Source: Azonexus sp. (lineage in GTDB: Bacteria; Pseudomonadota; Gammaproteobacteria; Burkholderiales; Rhodocyclaceae). From it: DNA of 64,000 nucleotides. Position 1 is the stretch's first letter. Every line of letters starts with the position of its first letter. The DNA lies in the NCBI GenBank assembly GCA_030696345.1, contig JAUYSK010000023.1, forward strand, positions 186,001 through 250,000, read 5' to 3'. The position numbers were made by a program, and so were the translations under genes. The notes beneath the pieces are model-generated. The model was not told the DNA's origin. It saw only the letters and a program-made list of their open reading frames with translations, and ran no database searches. This document shows positions 17,901 to 26,873 of this stretch, one piece after another.

Positions 17901-18290
17901 ATGGAAAACACCACCACGACCTACGAAAAAATCGGCGGCGACACCACTGTCGCCAAGCTGTGTGCCCGTTTTTATGAACTGATGGACACGGTGACGCATT
18001 TCAAGGAATTGCGCGCCATGCATCCGGAAAGTCTGGAAGGATCGCGCGAGAAGCTCTATATGTTCCTGTCAGGTTGGCTGGGTGGGCCTGACCTGTTCGT
18101 CGAAAAATTCGGTCACCCGCGCCTGCGCAGCCGCCACACGCCCTTCGCCATCGGTACGATGGAGCGCGACCAATGGGTCGCCTGCATGGTTCTGGCGATG
18201 GAAGATGTCGGCATAGACGCGGACATTCGCAAGGTATTGCTCAATAATTTCTTCAATACAGCGGACTTCATGCGAAATAAAGAGGGCTAA
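17901..18290 (+). CDS. Group II truncated haemoglobin
   Basis: 129-residue 2-on-2 globin of the trHbO type. Proximal haem histidine is H79 in RSRHTPFAI, the distal-side tyrosine B10 is Y25 in RFYELM, and the invariant G8 tryptophan is W92 in RDQWVACM; a histidine (H41) takes the CD1 place. Such proteins bind oxygen or nitric oxide and are linked to detoxification or redox protection. A GGGAGA ribosome site lies upstream of ATG 17901. It stands between the YgiQ gene and typA without a close partner. A 7-base hairpin follows the stop (18295-18311) but has no T tract. Confidence 0.92.
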   Translation: MENTTTTYEKIGGDTTVAKLCARFYELMDTVTHFKELRAMHPESLEGSREKLYMFLSGWLGGPDLFVEKFGHPRLRSRHTPFAIGTMERDQWVACMVLAMEDVGIDADIRKVLLNNFFNTADFMRNKEG

Positions 18291-18358
18291 AAGGATGCTG
18301 CGGCGCAGCATGGGGTGGTAGAATCACGCCTTTGATTTTTCAGGCTATTCCCCATCCC

Positions 18359-20200
18359 ATGTCTGCTCGCCCGATCCGCAATATCGCCATCATCGCCCAC
18401 GTTGACCACGGTAAAACCACGCTGGTTGACCAACTGCTCCGCCAGTCCGGCACTTTTGCCGCTCACCAGCAACTGGTCGAGTGCGTCATGGACTCCAATG
18501 ATCTGGAAAAAGAGCGTGGTATCACGATTCTTTCCAAGAACACCTCGGTCGAGTACAACGGCATCCACATCAACATCGTCGATACGCCGGGACACGCCGA
18601 CTTCGGCGGAGAAGTTGAGCGCGTGCTGGGCATGGTCGATGGTGTAGTTCTGCTGGTCGATGCCGTTGAAGGCCCGATGCCGCAAACCCGCTTCGTTACC
18701 AAGAAGGCGTTGGCCCTGGGCCTGCGTCCGATCGTGCTGGTGAACAAGGTTGACCGTGATGGTGCCGATCCTGATCAGGCCGTCAATCTGACTTTCGATC
18801 TGTTCGACAAGCTGGGTGCCACCGACGAGCAACTCGATTTCCCCATCGTTTACGCTTCCGGCCTCAATGGCTGGGCGGCCATGGAACTGGATCAGCCGCG
18901 CGAAAACATGAAGCCGCTGTTCGACACCGTGCTCAAGCATGTGCCGGCACCGGACACCGATATTGAAGCACCACTGCAGCTGCAGATTACCGCGCTTGAT
19001 TACTCTTCCTACGTCGGTCGTATCGGCGTTGGCAAGATCAATCGTGGCAAGGTCAAGACCGGCCAGAACGTGCTTGTCATGTTCGGTACCGAAGAAGAGG
19101 CTGCAGAGCACGAGCGCACCCCGATCAAGGCCAAGATTGGTCAGGTTTTCGGCTATCAGGGCCTGAACAAGATTGAGCTGGACGAAGGTTACGCCGGTGA
19201 TATCGTGCAGATCACCGGTATTGAAGACCTGGTCCTCGGTTGTACGGTGACTGATCCGGATCAGCCGGAAACCCTGCCGCTGTTGAAAATTGACGAGCCG
19301 ACGCTGTCCATGCAGTTTATGGTCAATACCAGCCCGTTGGCCGGTACGGAAGGCAAGTTCGTCACCAGTCGCCAGATCCGAGATCGTCTGCACAAAGAAT
19401 TGCTGACCAATATGGCCCTGCGCGTCCATGACACCGGTAACGGTGATGTGTTTGACGTGGCCGGTCGTGGCGAACTGCACCTTGGCATCCTGCTGGAAAA
19501 CATGCGGCGTGAAGGTTTCGAACTGGCTGTTGGCCGTCCGCGTGTGGTTAACAAGACGATCAACGGCGTCGTCTGTGAGCCGTACGAAATGCTGACGGTC
19601 GACGTCGAAGAAGATACCCAGGGCGGCGTCATGGAAAGCCTTGGCCAACGTAAAGGAGACCTGCAGGACATGGTGCCGGACGGTCGCGGTCGCGTCCGTA
19701 TCGAATACCGTATTCCGGCGCGTGGCCTGATCGGCTTCCAGGGCGAATTCATGAACTTGACGCGTGGTAACGGCCTGATGAGCCACGTTTTCGACGAATA
19801 CGCGCCGTGTCGTGATGGCGGAGTCGGCGAGCGTCGCAATGGCGTGCTGATCTCCCAGGACAACGGCGAAGCTGTCGCTTATGCCTTGTGGAAGCTGCAG
19901 GATCGCGGCCGCATGTTCGTCGTGCCGGGCGACAAGCTGTACGAAGGCATGATCATCGGTATTCACAGCCGTGAGAACGATCTTGTGGTCAACCCGATCA
20001 AGGGTAAGCAATTGACCAACGTGCGTTCTTCCGGCACCGACGAAGCCGTTCGCCTGATCCCGTCTATTCAGCTCAGCCTGGAATCAGCCGTGGAGTTCAT
20101 TGCCGAGGACGAACTGGTCGAACTGACGCCAAAGTCAATTCGTCTGCGTAAGCGCTTCCTGACGGAAATTGAGCGCAAGCGTTCGGTTCGCAGCGTGTAA
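18359..20200 (+). CDS. typA: Ribosome-associated GTPase TypA/BipA
   Basis: Translational GTPase of the EF-G class, needed for ribosome assembly and stress growth. G1 AHVDHGKTT lies at residues 16-24, G2 within KERGITI, G3 [11 protein letters not shown]4 [15 protein letters not shown]-like domains III and V and the BipA-specific C-terminal domain follow. 613 residues against about 607 in E. coli. ATG at 18359 ([18 protein letters not shown]) is chosen over an upstream TTG at 18332. A strong terminator lies at 20259-20281. A 574-residue open frame runs antisense but is a codon-bias shadow. Confidence 0.95.
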   Translation: MSARPIRNIAIIAHVDHGKTTLVDQLLRQSGTFAAHQQLVECVMDSNDLEKERGITILSKNTSVEYNGIHINIVDTPGHADFGGEVERVLGMVDGVVLLVDAVEGPMPQTRFVTKKALALGLRPIVLVNKVDRDGADPDQAVNLTFDLFDKLGATDEQLDFPIVYASGLNGWAAMELDQPRENMKPLFDTVLKHVPAPDTDIEAPLQLQITALDYSSYVGRIGVGKINRGKVKTGQNVLVMFGTEEEAAEHERTPIKAKIGQVFGYQGLNKIELDEGYAGDIVQITGIEDLVLGCTVTDPDQPETLPLLKIDEPTLSMQFMVNTSPLAGTEGKFVTSRQIRDRLHKELLTNMALRVHDTGNGDVFDVAGRGELHLGILLENMRREGFELAVGRPRVVNKTINGVVCEPYEMLTVDVEEDTQGGVMESLGQRKGDLQDMVPDGRGRVRIEYRIPARGLIGFQGEFMNLTRGNGLMSHVFDEYAPCRDGGVGERRNGVLISQDNGEAVAYALWKLQDRGRMFVVPGDKLYEGMIIGIHSRENDLVVNPIKGKQLTNVRSSGTDEAVRLIPSIQLSLESAVEFIAEDELVELTPKSIRLRKRFLTEIERKRSVRSV

Positions 20201-20258
20201 GAGCCAAAGTATGGATTTCTGCCAACCCTGTCGTGACTGGGTGAAGCAGCACAGGAAA

Positions 20259-20281
20259 GCGACCCGATGGGTCGCTTTTTT
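20259..20281 (+). terminator. Intrinsic terminator after typA
   Basis: GCGACCC (20259-20265), loop GAT, GGGTCGC (20269-20275), then six T. A 7-bp GC-rich stem with a T tract; ends the typA transcript 59 bases after its stop. Confidence 0.85.
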
Positions 20282-20356
20282 GCTATTCATGGCGCTGTTC
20301 TTTACGGGGCTGGGTTTGGTCTCGGATCCGGTGAACATACCCGGCCTGTGCAGGGT

Positions 20357-22252
20357 TTATCCCTGACTGCTGCGGTCGACCAGGAATTTGGCGGCAAATT
20401 CTGCGGCTGGCAGGGGACGGCTGATAAGGTAGCCTTGGATGACATCGCAGTTGAGCCTGCGCAGGCAATCCAGTTGCTCAGCGGTTTCGACACCTTCGGC
20501 AATGACCGTCAGCGAGAGATTGTGCGCCATCGCAATGATGGCGCGAACCAGCGCCTGGCTGCGTTCACTTTCCTCAGGTGAAGTCAGGTCGATGATGAAG
20601 GAACGGTCGATCTTCAGAATACTGATCGGTAATCGGCGCAGGTAAGAGAGCGACGAATAACCCGTTCCAAAGTCGTCGAGCGCGATCCGCACGCCCGAGT
20701 CACGAAAACTCTGCAATTCCTCAAGGCTGCCTGCTTCGGCGTGAAGCAGCACCGATTCGGTAACTTCCACCTCAAGCGCACTTGGCGGTAGCCCGGCCGC
20801 CCGAAGCTTGTCGAGCACCAGCCGCGACAGGGCGGGGCGCCAGAATTGACGCGGCGACAGGTTGATCGCAATGGGCGGCGTTTCGCCATAGAGGTGTCGC
20901 CATTCGACAATGTGGGCAATGGCGCGGTCAATGACCCAATCTCCGATGGAAATAATCAGACCGGTATCCTCCGCCACCGGAATGAACTGGTCAGGCGGTA
21001 TGTTCTGGCCATCGTGACACCATCGAAGCAATGCTTCAGCCCCGGTCAGACGACCGCTCAGCGCATCGACCTGAGGCTGAAAATGCAATTCCATTTCGTT
21101 CTGCTGCAAGGCTGTTCTGAGCAGGGTTTCCAGCTTGACTCTGGCCAGCAGGCGTTGATTCATCAACGCGGTGTGGGCGCGGATGGAGTTTCCACCGGCG
21201 GCTTTGGCTTCGTACATGGCCGCATCAGCATTTTTCAGCAGGGTTTCGCCATCTGCGGCGTCGTCCGGAAAGAGACTGATGCCGATGCTGGCGCTGGTGA
21301 AGAAATCCGCGCTCAGGCCGGAGAATGGCGAGGTAATCAACTCGCGCAGTTGTCCTCCAGCGGTCAGTGCGACGGATAAATCAGCGACTGAAGTCATCAG
21401 AACAATGAATTCGTCTCCCCCTTGGCGAAAGAGATGGCAGCCGGCCGGCAGATTGGCACCAAGGCGCTGGGCAATGCCCTGCAGGAGCTGATCTCCGGCG
21501 CGGTGACCCAGTGTGTCGTTGATGTTCTTAAAGCGATCAAGATCGATGAATAGCACCGCGAGACGCTCGCCATTCAACTGCGCCAAGGTGATTGCCTCGG
21601 CGAGCTTTTCAGCCAGCAGCAGGCGATTTGGCAGGCCGGTCAGATCATCGTGCTTGGCCAGGAATTCCAGGGTTTCCTGATGGCTGCGCTGGTCTGTAAT
21701 GTCGATAACCGAACCGACCATCTGATAGGCACGTCCGCGGCGATCACGGACGGCAATGCCGCGTGAGGCTACCCAGCGATAAACGCCATTGCTGGCCCGT
21801 ACCCGGTATTCGCAATAGAAATAATTGCTCTTGCCCTTCAGATGCTCGGTTACCGCCGCGTTGTAGAGGGCTACATCATCCGGATGAACCAGCTTTAACC
21901 AGGCATGGGTGTCGGGAAGAAAATCTTCTTCATAACCGAGAATTTCAAGCAGGCGGCTGCCAGTATGCAATTCCTTGGTGATCGGGTTCCATTCCCAGAA
22001 ACCGTCATGCGCAGCAAGCATCGCCATGTCGTAAGCTTGACGCACACGCCGCAGTTTGCGCCATTCGATCCAGAGCAGAAGCCCGACACCACTGAGGCAG
22101 AAGGCAAGCAGCGTATTGGCCAGCCAGTCTGCGCCGACATGCAGACGCCAGGCACTGACAGCGAGAAGTGCCAGAAGGCCGACTGTCAGCCAATAGCGCT
22201 GCCAACCGGATTGTCGATGCTGCGGGGCAAGATGGCCGGATGGAGGGAACAT
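20357..22252 (-). CDS. PAS-GGDEF-EAL membrane protein
   Basis: 631-residue cyclic-di-GMP protein. Two helices near 20-37 and 44-62 anchor it with almost no periplasmic loop; a PAS domain with PAC follows (about 72-190, WEWNPITKELHTGS, SVIDITDQ), then GGDEF (intact motif 278-282) and EAL (EAL 406-408, DDFGTGYSSLSYL, EGVET). Both output domains look catalytic. It starts 16 bases after the moaA stop and is probably read from the moaA promoter. Signal unknown; a PAS domain may bind haem, flavin or a small ligand. Confidence 0.9.
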   Translation of the reverse strand: MFPPSGHLAPQHRQSGWQRYWLTVGLLALLAVSAWRLHVGADWLANTLLAFCLSGVGLLLWIEWRKLRRVRQAYDMAMLAAHDGFWEWNPITKELHTGSRLLEILGYEEDFLPDTHAWLKLVHPDDVALYNAAVTEHLKGKSNYFYCEYRVRASNGVYRWVASRGIAVRDRRGRAYQMVGSVIDITDQRSHQETLEFLAKHDDLTGLPNRLLLAEKLAEAITLAQLNGERLAVLFIDLDRFKNINDTLGHRAGDQLLQGIAQRLGANLPAGCHLFRQGGDEFIVLMTSVADLSVALTAGGQLRELITSPFSGLSADFFTSASIGISLFPDDAADGETLLKNADAAMYEAKAAGGNSIRAHTALMNQRLLARVKLETLLRTALQQNEMELHFQPQVDALSGRLTGAEALLRWCHDGQNIPPDQFIPVAEDTGLIISIGDWVIDRAIAHIVEWRHLYGETPPIAINLSPRQFWRPALSRLVLDKLRAAGLPPSALEVEVTESVLLHAEAGSLEELQSFRDSGVRIALDDFGTGYSSLSYLRRLPISILKIDRSFIIDLTSPEESERSQALVRAIIAMAHNLSLTVIAEGVETAEQLDCLRRLNCDVIQGYLISRPLPAAEFAAKFLVDRSSQG

Positions 22253-22268
22253 CGGGCGGACAGTTTCT

Positions 22269-23342
22269 CTAGCCGCCAGTCATCGACATGAAACGAACAA
22301 CCTGTGGGGCGTCCATCTGCTGTGTGAAATCGTGACCGAAGGGCTTGATGCCCATGCTGTCGACGATGGCCTGGCGCAGCGATTCTTCGCTGCTGTCGGC
22401 GCGCAGAACCTGCAACAGGTTGATCGCATCGTTCTGACCCAGGCAGGGATAAAGTTCGCCCTTGGCGGTGATTCGCACACGATTGCAGGTATCGCAGAAA
22501 TTGTGGCTGTGCGGCGAGATGAAGCCAATGCGTGATTCAGAACCCGGTATCCGCCAATAACGGGCCGGCCCGCCCGAGTTTTCGGTCGAAGGGATCAGTT
22601 CAAAACGCTGAGCCAGCCTATCCCGCGTTTCCTCAGACGAAATGTAAGTGGTGTTCCGGCCGTGAATCTCACCGAGGGGCATTTCTTCGATGAAGGAAAG
22701 ATCCAGTGCGTTATCCAGCGCAAACTGAACGAGATCGGCAAATTCATCATCATTGGTACCGCGCATCATGACGGTGTTGAGTTTGGTGCGGGTAAAACCA
22801 GCTGCCCTGGCCGCGTCGATGCCGCGCAACACCTTTTTTAACTCGCCGATTCGCGTGATTTTTTTGAACCGATCGGCTTTAAGGGTATCCAGGCTGATAT
22901 TGAGGCGTTTGACGCCCGCCTCACGGAGTGGCTGGGCGAATCGGTCAAGCTGTGAACCATTGCTGGTCATTACCAGGTTGTCCAGGCCGGGCAGGGCGCC
23001 CAGGCGTTCGATCAACCACATGGCATTCTTGCGGACCAGCGGTTCGCCACCGGTGATTCTCAGCTTGCTGACGCCGAGTCCGACAAATACCGTGGCGACC
23101 TGCAAGCATTCCTCAAGGCTCATCACCTCACTGTGTGGCACGAAGTTCATTTCCTCGGCCATGCAATAAGTGCAACGAAAATCGCAGCGATCGGTAATCG
23201 ATAGTCGAACGTAGGTGATGCGACGCCCATACTTGTCAACCAGCGTGCCTTCAGGGTGACTTTGGGCGCTTGGGTCAATCACCGGCCTGAACTCGGCAAG
23301 GCCGGCGGGTGTCGTTTCTGGCCTCAGGGTTTCGTTCTGCAT
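22269..23342 (-). CDS. moaA: GTP 3',8-cyclase MoaA
   Basis: Radical SAM enzyme for the first step of molybdenum cofactor synthesis, converting GTP to 3',8-cyclo-GTP. N-terminal cluster cysteines C53, C57, C60 (CDFRCTYC), C-terminal cluster in CDTCNRVRI...YPCLG, and the essential C-terminal Gly-Gly (MTGG). 357 residues is some 25 longer than E. coli owing to an N-terminal extension before YGRRITYVRLSITDRC. Other moa genes are not in the window. A promoter with 17-base spacing lies at 23397-23425. Confidence 0.96.
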   Translation of the reverse strand: MQNETLRPETTPAGLAEFRPVIDPSAQSHPEGTLVDKYGRRITYVRLSITDRCDFRCTYCMAEEMNFVPHSEVMSLEECLQVATVFVGLGVSKLRITGGEPLVRKNAMWLIERLGALPGLDNLVMTSNGSQLDRFAQPLREAGVKRLNISLDTLKADRFKKITRIGELKKVLRGIDAARAAGFTRTKLNTVMMRGTNDDEFADLVQFALDNALDLSFIEEMPLGEIHGRNTTYISSEETRDRLAQRFELIPSTENSGGPARYWRIPGSESRIGFISPHSHNFCDTCNRVRITAKGELYPCLGQNDAINLLQVLRADSSEESLRQAIVDSMGIKPFGHDFTQQMDAPQVVRFMSMTGG

Positions 23343-23396
23343 GGCTGGCGTTTTTCTTGTCTGCCTGAAATGGCGTTTTAGGTTGTCTCGCTAGCG

Positions 23397-23425
23397 ATTA
23401 TCAGTATCGCAGCGCCTCCAGACAA
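23397..23425 (-). promoter_or_regulatory. Promoter for moaA
   Basis: Minus strand: TTGTCT (23420-23425), 17-base spacer, GATAAT (23397-23402). Predicted start near 23390 leaves a leader of about 48 bases. I could not recognise a molybdenum-cofactor riboswitch in that leader. Confidence 0.55.
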
Positions 23426-23623
23426 GTAGAGAGATCAAAAACATGAAAGTTCCTGCAGCGAGTATCCAACTGGAATCGATTTTCAAGAGATGATCGATTC
23501 GGGATGGAATTACATCTTGGGTGTGATGAAATCGATACCCGAATGGGCTGAGATTCGCTATTCTGCGGTCTATTGAAATTCGGAGGCGCTATGTTTGGTC
23601 TGGTCGCAGCAGCATTTGTGTCT

Positions 23624-23659
23624 GAAAATGGCGGATTGCTCGCCATTTTCCGCATTTTT
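23624..23659 (+). terminator. Strong hairpin with T tract, terminator-like
   Basis: GAAAATGGCG (23624-23633), 7-base loop, CGCCATTTTC (23641-23650), then CGCA and six T. A perfect 10-bp stem. Reads as a plus-strand terminator, although no recognised plus-strand gene precedes it, so it may end an unannotated small RNA or leader. Confidence 0.6.
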
Positions 23660-23676
23660 TGCAGACCACAAAAAGC

Positions 23677-23706
23677 AAAAAGCCAACCTCGAAAGATTGG
23701 CTTTTT
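23677..23706 (-). terminator. Terminator after tRNA-Asn
   Basis: AAAAAGCCAA and TTGGCTTTTT around a 10-base loop. Placed just downstream of the minus-strand tRNA-Asn; symmetric, so it could also stop plus-strand transcripts. Confidence 0.7.
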
Positions 23707-23718
23707 ACTTGAAACTTT

Positions 23719-23794
23719 TGGCTCCCCGACCTGGGCTCGAACCAGGGACCTACGGATTAACAGTCCGGCGCTCTACCAACTGAGCTATCGAGGA
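23719..23794 (-). tRNA. tRNA-Asn (GTT)
   Basis: 76-nt cloverleaf on the minus strand. Acceptor TCCTCGA pairs with TCGGGGA (one G-T), D-loop AGCTCAGTTGGTAGAGC, anticodon GTT at 23759-23761, T-arm GGTTCGAGCC, discriminator G and encoded CCA. A near-consensus promoter precedes it and a terminator follows. Confidence 0.97.
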
Positions 23795-23806
23795 ACAGAG
23801 GAGCGC

Positions 23807-23835
23807 ATTATAGGGACTGAACGCCCTTCAGTCAA
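23807..23835 (-). promoter_or_regulatory. Promoter for tRNA-Asn
   Basis: Minus strand TTGACT (23830-23835), 17-base spacer, perfect TATAAT (23807-23812), then a GC-rich discriminator typical of stringently controlled tRNA promoters. Confidence 0.85.
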
Positions 23836-23871
23836 GCATCTTGTGGCTTTTTAGAAGAAAAATATTGAGGT

Positions 23872-25542
23872 ATGGACCCTAAGCTCGTTTATGCAACAAC
23901 CCCGACCGGCGATGAAGCGGTACGGCAAAGTTCGCGCGTTGTGCAGCGCAATCTCCGCATGGTTCTCGTGCAGATTGATGGCAATCTGACGGTAGAAGAG
24001 CTGGCCGCAAAAATCGGCAATTTGCGCTTGGTCGAGAATGCCTTGCGGGAGTTGGAAGAGGGTGGCTTTGTCGCACCAACCTTGAAGGCGGCTTCGATTT
24101 GGGAAGATAGCAAGCTGCAAACGAAGCGGGAGCAGCTTTCCGCACTTTCCCAGTTTTCAACCTTCGGACCGAAATCGGTCTTGCCTCCCAGTGCAGAAGT
24201 ACAGAATCAGGGTGGAAATAATTTCTCCACATTCGGCAAGCCTGTTCTGCCGACATCCCGAAAATCTGCTTCTGCGTCGACGCCGGTCATACCTGAACAA
24301 TCGCCTGAATCTGCGCACGATGGCGGGGAAGGAAGGGGGGCTGCGCTGAAATGGGTGCTGGGTGGACTGGCGTCTGTTTCTGTTCTTCTCATTGGTGCCG
24401 TTCTGTTTTACCCCTATAACAACCTCAAACCTGCAATTGAAGGTGCAACGGGCCGCTTGTTCCAGGCACCGGTAAAGATTGGTCAGATTAGCCTGGTATT
24501 TACGCCGCTGCCGCAACTGAAGCTGGAAGACATCCGGATTGGTGAGGCCGACGATTCACGCATCGAATCAGTCCGTATAGCTTCGCCGCAATCTCTGCTG
24601 GGCAGTGGACCGCATCTGATTGCCAGCGCCGACGTTGTCGGTGCTACTTTGAGCGCCAACCGCGTTGTAGCATTTCTTGGCTTACCTTCCGCGTCAGCAG
24701 CAAGTGGTCCGATATTTCGGCGCATTCGTATTGAACAGAGTCAGGTAACGGTTCGTGACCTGGCGCTGCGCGACGTCTTTGGTGAAATTCTCTTCAAAGC
24801 CGATGGCGCTGTAGAAAAAGCCTCATTTCAGGCTGTTGACCGCAGCATTCGGCTGGAGGCCGTGCCAACTCCTCAAGGTATCGTCCTCAATATCGAGGGG
24901 CTGGGCTGGAAACCGGGAGGAATCCCCGTTTCCTTTGACTCATTGCAGGCCAAGGGATTGTTGCAAAAAGACAAGTTGCTGATCCAGAATCTGGATACCA
25001 CCTTTCTGGGCGGCATTCTCAAAGGTAACTGGTTGCTCGATTGGAGTACTGGTCTGGTGATGGCCGGGGATGCGACATTGGCGCGTCTCGATTGCCGCAA
25101 GGTCAGTGCGGCTTTTGTTCCGACACTGAAACTGGAGGGTGACCTTGGTGGCACGCTTCGGCTGCGGGCGGGCGGGAATAATTGGGAAGGCATGTGGAAT
25201 AGTGCCGAGGCGATGCTTGATGCCGATATCACACGCGGCATACTGCATGGCGTGGATCTGGGGGAATCGGCTCGGCGTGGAGTCGGTTCCATCGTTCGCT
25301 CCGGGGCAACCAAATTCGATCGTCTGCATGCCGCAATCTCGATTAATCAGGGTCAGATCAAAGGGCAGGATGTCCGCATGGATGCCGGGATGATGACAGC
25401 AACCGGCCAGTTCGCCGCCAACAGTGAGCGTCTGGTCGAGGCCAATCTGACGGTGGGGATACAGACTTCCGTCTCCAGCCTGCGAGTGCCGGTACGAGTT
25501 TCTGGCGTGCTGCCGGAATTGACTGCGTACGGCAGCAAATAA
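23872..25542 (+). CDS. AsmA-like membrane protein with cytoplasmic helix-turn-helix-like head
   Basis: 556 residues. N-terminal 1-75 looks like a small winged-helix fold (VEELAAKIGNLRLVENALRELEEGGFVAP); 80-155 is a low-complexity linker with FSTFG repeated at 95-99 and 118-122, each followed shortly by V-L-P; one membrane helix lies at about 161-181; the rest (190-556) is an AsmA-type region (ATGRLFQAPVKIGQISL, GGILKGNWLLDW, NSAEAMLDADITRGILHG). AsmA proteins act in envelope lipid transport; the cytoplasmic head is not part of the usual family. GAGG sits only two bases before the ATG. Ends just before the hairpin of the convergent aminotransferase gene. Confidence 0.75.
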   Translation: MDPKLVYATTPTGDEAVRQSSRVVQRNLRMVLVQIDGNLTVEELAAKIGNLRLVENALRELEEGGFVAPTLKAASIWEDSKLQTKREQLSALSQFSTFGPKSVLPPSAEVQNQGGNNFSTFGKPVLPTSRKSASASTPVIPEQSPESAHDGGEGRGAALKWVLGGLASVSVLLIGAVLFYPYNNLKPAIEGATGRLFQAPVKIGQISLVFTPLPQLKLEDIRIGEADDSRIESVRIASPQSLLGSGPHLIASADVVGATLSANRVVAFLGLPSASAASGPIFRRIRIEQSQVTVRDLALRDVFGEILFKADGAVEKASFQAVDRSIRLEAVPTPQGIVLNIEGLGWKPGGIPVSFDSLQAKGLLQKDKLLIQNLDTTFLGGILKGNWLLDWSTGLVMAGDATLARLDCRKVSAAFVPTLKLEGDLGGTLRLRAGGNNWEGMWNSAEAMLDADITRGILHGVDLGESARRGVGSIVRSGATKFDRLHAAISINQGQIKGQDVRMDAGMMTATGQFAANSERLVEANLTVGIQTSVSSLRVPVRVSGVLPELTAYGSK

Positions 25543-25567
25543 AAAGGGCGAGACCGAAGTCTCGCCC
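25541..25567 (-). terminator. Terminator of the aminotransferase gene
   Basis: Minus strand GGGCGAGAC, TTCG tetraloop, GTCTCGCCC, then five T (25541-25545 on the plus strand are A). The 9-bp stem with a stable TTCG loop is a classic intrinsic terminator; it also sits right behind the convergent AsmA-like gene. Confidence 0.85.
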
Positions 25568-25591
25568 ATACTCATTTGGCTGCGAAAGTGA

Positions 25592-26800
25592 TCAGACCTT
25601 GATCACAGTGGCAATGGCCTTGGCCACGTAATCCACATTTTTGGTGTTCAATGCTGCCAGGCAGATGCGGCCGGTAGAGACGGCATAGATGCCAAACTCG
25701 TCCTTCATCCGCTCAACTTGCGGAGCGGTCAGGCCAGTGTAGGAGAACATGCCACGCTGCTGGACGACGAAAGAGAAATCCTGAGCGACGCCCTGAGCCT
25801 TGATGGCATCAACCAGACCGATGCGCATGGCGCGAATGCGGTCACGCATGCCGGACAGCTCGGTTTCCCACATCTGACGCAGTTCCGGTGAGGAAAGTAC
25901 GCCTGCAACCAAAGCACCACCATGAATCGGCGGATTGGAATAGTTGGTGCGGATGACGCGCTTCAACTGCGACAGGACGCGGCCAGATTCTTCCTTGCTG
26001 GCGGTAATGATGGACAGCGCACCGACGCGTTCGCCGTAGAGCGAGAAACTCTTGGAGAATGAGCTCGAAACAAAAAACTGCAGGCCGGAGGCCGAGAAGG
26101 CACGAACGGCAACGGCGTCCGCTTCGATGCCGTCAGCAAAGCCTTGGTAGGCCATGTCGAGGAATGGAACCAGACCCTTGGCACGGCAGGCATCGACGAC
26201 TTCGCCCCACTGAGAATCCGAGAGGTCGGCACCAGTCGGGTTGTGGCAGCAGGCATGGAGAATGATGATGGAGCCTGCGTCCAGGCTGTTCAGGCAGGCC
26301 TTCATGCCGGCGAAGTTGACGCCGCGAGTGGCAACATCGTAGTAGGGGTAGTTCTCAACCGTAAAACCTGCGGACTCGAACAGCGCCCGATGGTTTTCCC
26401 AGGATGGGTCGCTGATGTAAACCTTGGCGTTCGGCGAGAGGCGCTTCAGATAATCGGCACCAATCTTGAGGGCACCTGTGCCGCCCAGTGCCTGGGCGGT
26501 GATAACCTGGCCATTGGCGATCAGCGCGGAGTCCTTGCCCAACAGCAGGTTCTGCACTGCCTGGTTGTAGGCCGGAGCACCTTCGATAGGCTGGTAGCCA
26601 CGGGGCAGGGCAGCCTTGACACGGGACTCTTCGGCGACCTTGACCGCAGCAAGCAACGGAATTTTGCCGTTATCGTCAAAATAAACGCCGACGCCAAGAT
26701 TAACCTTGGTGGTACGAGCATCGGCGTTGAATGCTTCGTTCAAACCGAGAATGGGGTCGCGCGGGGCCATTTCTACCGCAGCGAAGATCGAAGAGGACAT
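25592..26800 (-). CDS. tyrB: Aspartate/aromatic aminotransferase
   Basis: Class I PLP aminotransferase of subgroup Ia (402 residues), moving amino groups between aspartate, tyrosine or phenylalanine and 2-oxoglutarate. Seen: N-terminal [13 protein letters not shown], the family signature [26 protein letters not shown], and the PLP lysine in [19 protein letters not shown] at 26800 is chosen because GGAG stands eight bases upstream and it gives the standard N-terminus; an upstream frame adds 32 residues that overlap the uvrB leader. AspC and TyrB cannot be told apart with certainty here. Confidence 0.9.
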   Translation of the reverse strand: MSSSIFAAVEMAPRDPILGLNEAFNADARTTKVNLGVGVYFDDNGKIPLLAAVKVAEESRVKAALPRGYQPIEGAPAYNQAVQNLLLGKDSALIANGQVITAQALGGTGALKIGADYLKRLSPNAKVYISDPSWENHRALFESAGFTVENYPYYDVATRGVNFAGMKACLNSLDAGSIIILHACCHNPTGADLSDSQWGEVVDACRAKGLVPFLDMAYQGFADGIEADAVAVRAFSASGLQFFVSSSFSKSFSLYGERVGALSIITASKEESGRVLSQLKRVIRTNYSNPPIHGGALVAGVLSSPELRQMWETELSGMRDRIRAMRIGLVDAIKAQGVAQDFSFVVQQRGMFSYTGLTAPQVERMKDEFGIYAVSTGRICLAALNTKNVDYVAKAIATVIKV

Positions 26801-26873
26801 AAAGACTCCGTGGAATAATACAAACAAAGCGTGCCGCAAGCCTGCTGCACGTAGGAAACCCGAGAATTTTAGC

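Larger units (their letters stand above)
23343..23718. other. 376-base gap between moaA and tRNA-Asn
   Basis: Holds the moaA promoter, a run of inverted repeats, and two hairpins. ATTCGGG (23497-23503) pairs with CCCGAAT (23538-23544). On the plus strand GGAGG precedes an ATG at 23591 and is followed by the strong hairpin at 23624-23650 with a T tract. No protein family was recognised. See the corresponding finding. Confidence 0.5.

Noticed and set aside
18295-18311. Hairpin after the truncated haemoglobin gene as a terminator
   Set aside because: The 7-bp stem is real but has no T tract and only a 3-base loop; not enough to call a terminator.
18287-20011. 574-residue open frame antisense to typA
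   Set aside because: typA shows all GTPase motifs in the plus frame; the antisense frame has no motif and arises from strong codon bias.
23343-23390. Molybdenum-cofactor riboswitch in the moaA leader
   Set aside because: The predicted leader is only about 48 bases, too short for that riboswitch, and the expected paired elements were not seen.
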